From Hyphomonas sp. Mor2 (lineage in GTDB: Bacteria; Pseudomonadota; Alphaproteobacteria; Caulobacterales; Hyphomonadaceae), in contig NZ_CP017718.1 in assembly GCF_001854405.1 (NCBI RefSeq), positions 310,001 to 374,000 of the forward strand: a DNA stretch of 64,000 bases. The letters run 5' to 3'. Within the stretch, counting starts at the first letter, position 1; each line of letters opens with the position of its first letter. A program made the position numbers and the translations under genes. Shown in pieces: positions 62,652-64,000 of the stretch. A model generated the notes under the pieces. It worked only from the letters and a program-made list of their open reading frames with translations, did not search any database and was not told where the DNA came from.

Positions 62652-63701
62652 TTGAAAACGACCGCGAATTATGTCGAGTTCGTGGGCCAGATAACATCAC
62701 TCTTCGTTTATAAGGTCATGCGTCAGGCGAGCGCGGGCGTTGAAACGGATGACCTCTGTGAAGCGTTCGGACTCGATCCGAATGGTCCCGTCGACGCGAA
62801 ACGCATGGTGTCTTCGGCGGACTATTATGCATACCTCGCCGAACTGGCCCGACGCGAGCCTGACGGAACGACTTTACCGCTGCGGTCCGGCGCGGCCATG
62901 ATTTGCGACGATTACGGTGCGTTTGGACTCGCCTGGAAATCGGCTCCCAATTTGAGAGCATCCTACGACCGAGCCGAGAGATTCGGACGTCGCCTCACCA
63001 GCGTATCCACTTACACGGTTGAGGCGGTGAAAGGCGGTGCCTTTTTGAATCTCCACCGCGACGGAGAGCGGCATTTGGGAATGCGCCTCTCGAACGAATC
63101 CACGATCGCGGCTCTACATGCGATCAGTCAGGAAGCGAGTGAAAGCGACTTTGTGCCGATCGAAGTTCGCTTCAAGCACGATGAACCAAAATCGATCCGG
63201 GCCCATCTCGACTATTTTGGGTGTCCTGTCTTATTCGGTTCGGATCGCGACGCCCTCCTGGTTTCTGACAATACGCTCCTAAGCCCCAATCGAATTGCGG
63301 ATGAAGGCATATCGAGCTTCTTCGAGAGTCACCTTGAAGAAGAACTACAGAGCTTGCAGGGCACATCTGATTTAGAACAGCGCGTGAAGCGCAAGATTTC
63401 TGAAACGCTTAGCGATGGTGTGCCGAATCTATCCACAATTGCGGGCAGTCTAGGCATGGGCGGTCGAACGCTCCAACGCAGGCTATCTGACGCGGGACAT
63501 TCGTATCAGGGCTTGCTCGACGCGGCCCGTCGTGAACTTTCGCTGCGGCTGTTGCGAGATTCAAGCTTCAGTCTCTCCGAAATTGCGTTTTTGACAGGGT
63601 TCTCCGAGCAGAGTGCATTCACTCGGGCATTTAATCGTTGGGCAGGCCAATCTCCACGATCCTATCGGATCGATAAATCGAGAACCTCCACGAGCGAGTA
63701 A
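62652..63701 (+). CDS. AraC family transcriptional regulator
   Basis: The protein has up to 349 residues: an N-terminal arabinose-binding-like domain of the OruR type (about 20-210) and a C-terminal pair of HTHs (IAGSLGMGGRTLQRRLSDAGHSYQGLLD and LSEIAFLTGFSEQSAFTRAFNRWAGQSPRSYR). An in-frame stop at 62640 limits the start: the only early option is a TTG at 62652 with no clear ribosome binding site, or an ATG at 62718. I keep TTG because the domain seems to need the upstream residues. It faces the NmrA-DUF1772 genes and likely regulates them. Confidence 0.85.
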   Translation: MKTTANYVEFVGQITSLFVYKVMRQASAGVETDDLCEAFGLDPNGPVDAKRMVSSADYYAYLAELARREPDGTTLPLRSGAAMICDDYGAFGLAWKSAPNLRASYDRAERFGRRLTSVSTYTVEAVKGGAFLNLHRDGERHLGMRLSNESTIAALHAISQEASESDFVPIEVRFKHDEPKSIRAHLDYFGCPVLFGSDRDALLVSDNTLLSPNRIADEGISSFFESHLEEELQSLQGTSDLEQRVKRKISETLSDGVPNLSTIAGSLGMGGRTLQRRLSDAGHSYQGLLDAARRELSLRLLRDSSFSLSEIAFLTGFSEQSAFTRAFNRWAGQSPRSYRIDKSRTSTSE

Positions 63702-63804
63702 GTTTCGTACGTGTCGCTGATTCTTCCTTTGTGAAATTATGTGATCGGCGACAGCACCGCTGTCGATTTGGAGAAGTTCAGGATGTCCCCTCCCGACCCT
63801 AACC
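63702..63804. other. Gap between convergent araC-type and plsC-like genes
   Basis: This short gap contains a 7-bp hairpin at 63749-63765 (CGACAGC-ACC-GCTGTCG) with only a weak T run, and the 17-base repeat word at 63783-63799 shared with 24783-24799. Confidence 0.45.
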
Positions 63805-64000
63805 CTAGACCGTCTTCGCCGTGTCCGCCCCTGGCGTTGCGATTGAGCCCTTGTCAGGATCCGGCAGCAGCTTGGTCGGCTCGACGGGGCGGCCTGTCGC
63901 CTCGGCAATCAGTTCTGCCGAACGCGTCTCGATCGCGTCGGTCAGGCGTTTCAGGGCTTCGGCCTTGGGCAGGCCGGCTGGGATTGGCTCCAGGAACTCG
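63805..64000 (-). CDS. plsC: C-terminal part of a 1-acylglycerol-3-phosphate acyltransferase-like protein
   Basis: A minus-strand frame runs from the window edge to a TAG at 63805-63807 and gives 64 residues. The beginning EFLEPIPAGLPKAEALKRL, followed by a helix DAIETRSAELIAEA, matches the C-terminal end of alphaproteobacterial PlsC proteins, which acylate lysophosphatidic acid. The catalytic HX4D domain lies outside the window, so the call rests on the tail only. Confidence 0.5.
   Translation of the reverse strand, partial: EFLEPIPAGLPKAEALKRLTDAIETRSAELIAEATGRPVEPTKLLPDPDKGSIATPGADTAKTV

Overview
This 64 kb window is a GC-rich (roughly 60%), gene-dense stretch of an alphaproteobacterial chromosome. 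Several features point to the Caulobacterales/Hyphomonadaceae (Maricaulales) side of the class. These are a PopZ polar-organising protein directly upstream of valS and downstream of a TolC gene, GANTC (CcrM-type) sites and TTAACC words in the popZ promoter region, two TonB-dependent receptors, a cytosolic-type coniferyl aldehyde dehydrogenase, DUF2497, DUF3137 and DUF1287 family proteins, and an Lrp-type regulator next to putA. I see no rRNA, CRISPR array, prophage, integrase or insertion sequence. The only mobile-like DNA is short REP-type palindromic repeats. The species cannot be named from the sequence.

Layout. 1-7.4 kb: TfoX-domain protein, PaaG-like enoyl-CoA hydratase/isomerase, coniferyl aldehyde dehydrogenase, S9 peptidase, RhlE helicase, Fe superoxide dismutase. 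7.5-17.8 kb: squalene/phytoene synthase-like protein, tolC-popZ-valS, a lipoprotein isoaspartyl peptidase, ilvD, a DUF3137 membrane protein and a small secreted coiled-coil protein. 17.8-28.5 kb: xthA, an ArsR-AHSA1 pair with a tandem operator, DUF1287, nitroreductase, a P-loop kinase and M20 amidohydrolase pair, a lipoprotein and membrane protein of unknown function, a REP-rich gap, metG plus a conserved unknown, DUF1761 and an OmpA-like protein. 28.6-33.7 kb: tRNA-Thr, a 995-residue TonB receptor and mmsA.

33.7-45.3 kb is a corrinoid block. cobU on the + strand faces a seven-gene leftward operon (btuB-btuF-btuC-btuD-cobQ-cbiB-cobC) with a cobalamin riboswitch at its head. A second, tightly overlapping leftward set (cobT-cobS-alpha-ribazole phosphatase-cobO) lies upstream of the riboswitch. 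Together they cover corrinoid uptake, adenosylation, aminopropanol attachment, and nucleotide-loop assembly. No corrin-ring genes are in the window.

45.4-55.7 kb interleaves a galactose arm (galT-galK and a signal-less GH36 alpha-galactosidase) with a glycerol arm (glpR, glpD, glpK) and a single sodium:solute symporter gene beside glpD. There is no glpF. This arrangement suggests uptake and intracellular cleavage of a galactosyl-glycerol (for example floridoside or a galactolipid head group), with both halves fed to central metabolism under GlpR. This is the most interesting system I see, and the substrate is inference.

55.7-64 kb: putA with a divergent Lrp-type regulator, tRNA-Asn and tRNA-Cys with good promoters and a terminator, a PIMT-like methyltransferase, a DUF1772/NmrA/AraC cassette, and the 3' end of a plsC-like gene at the right edge.
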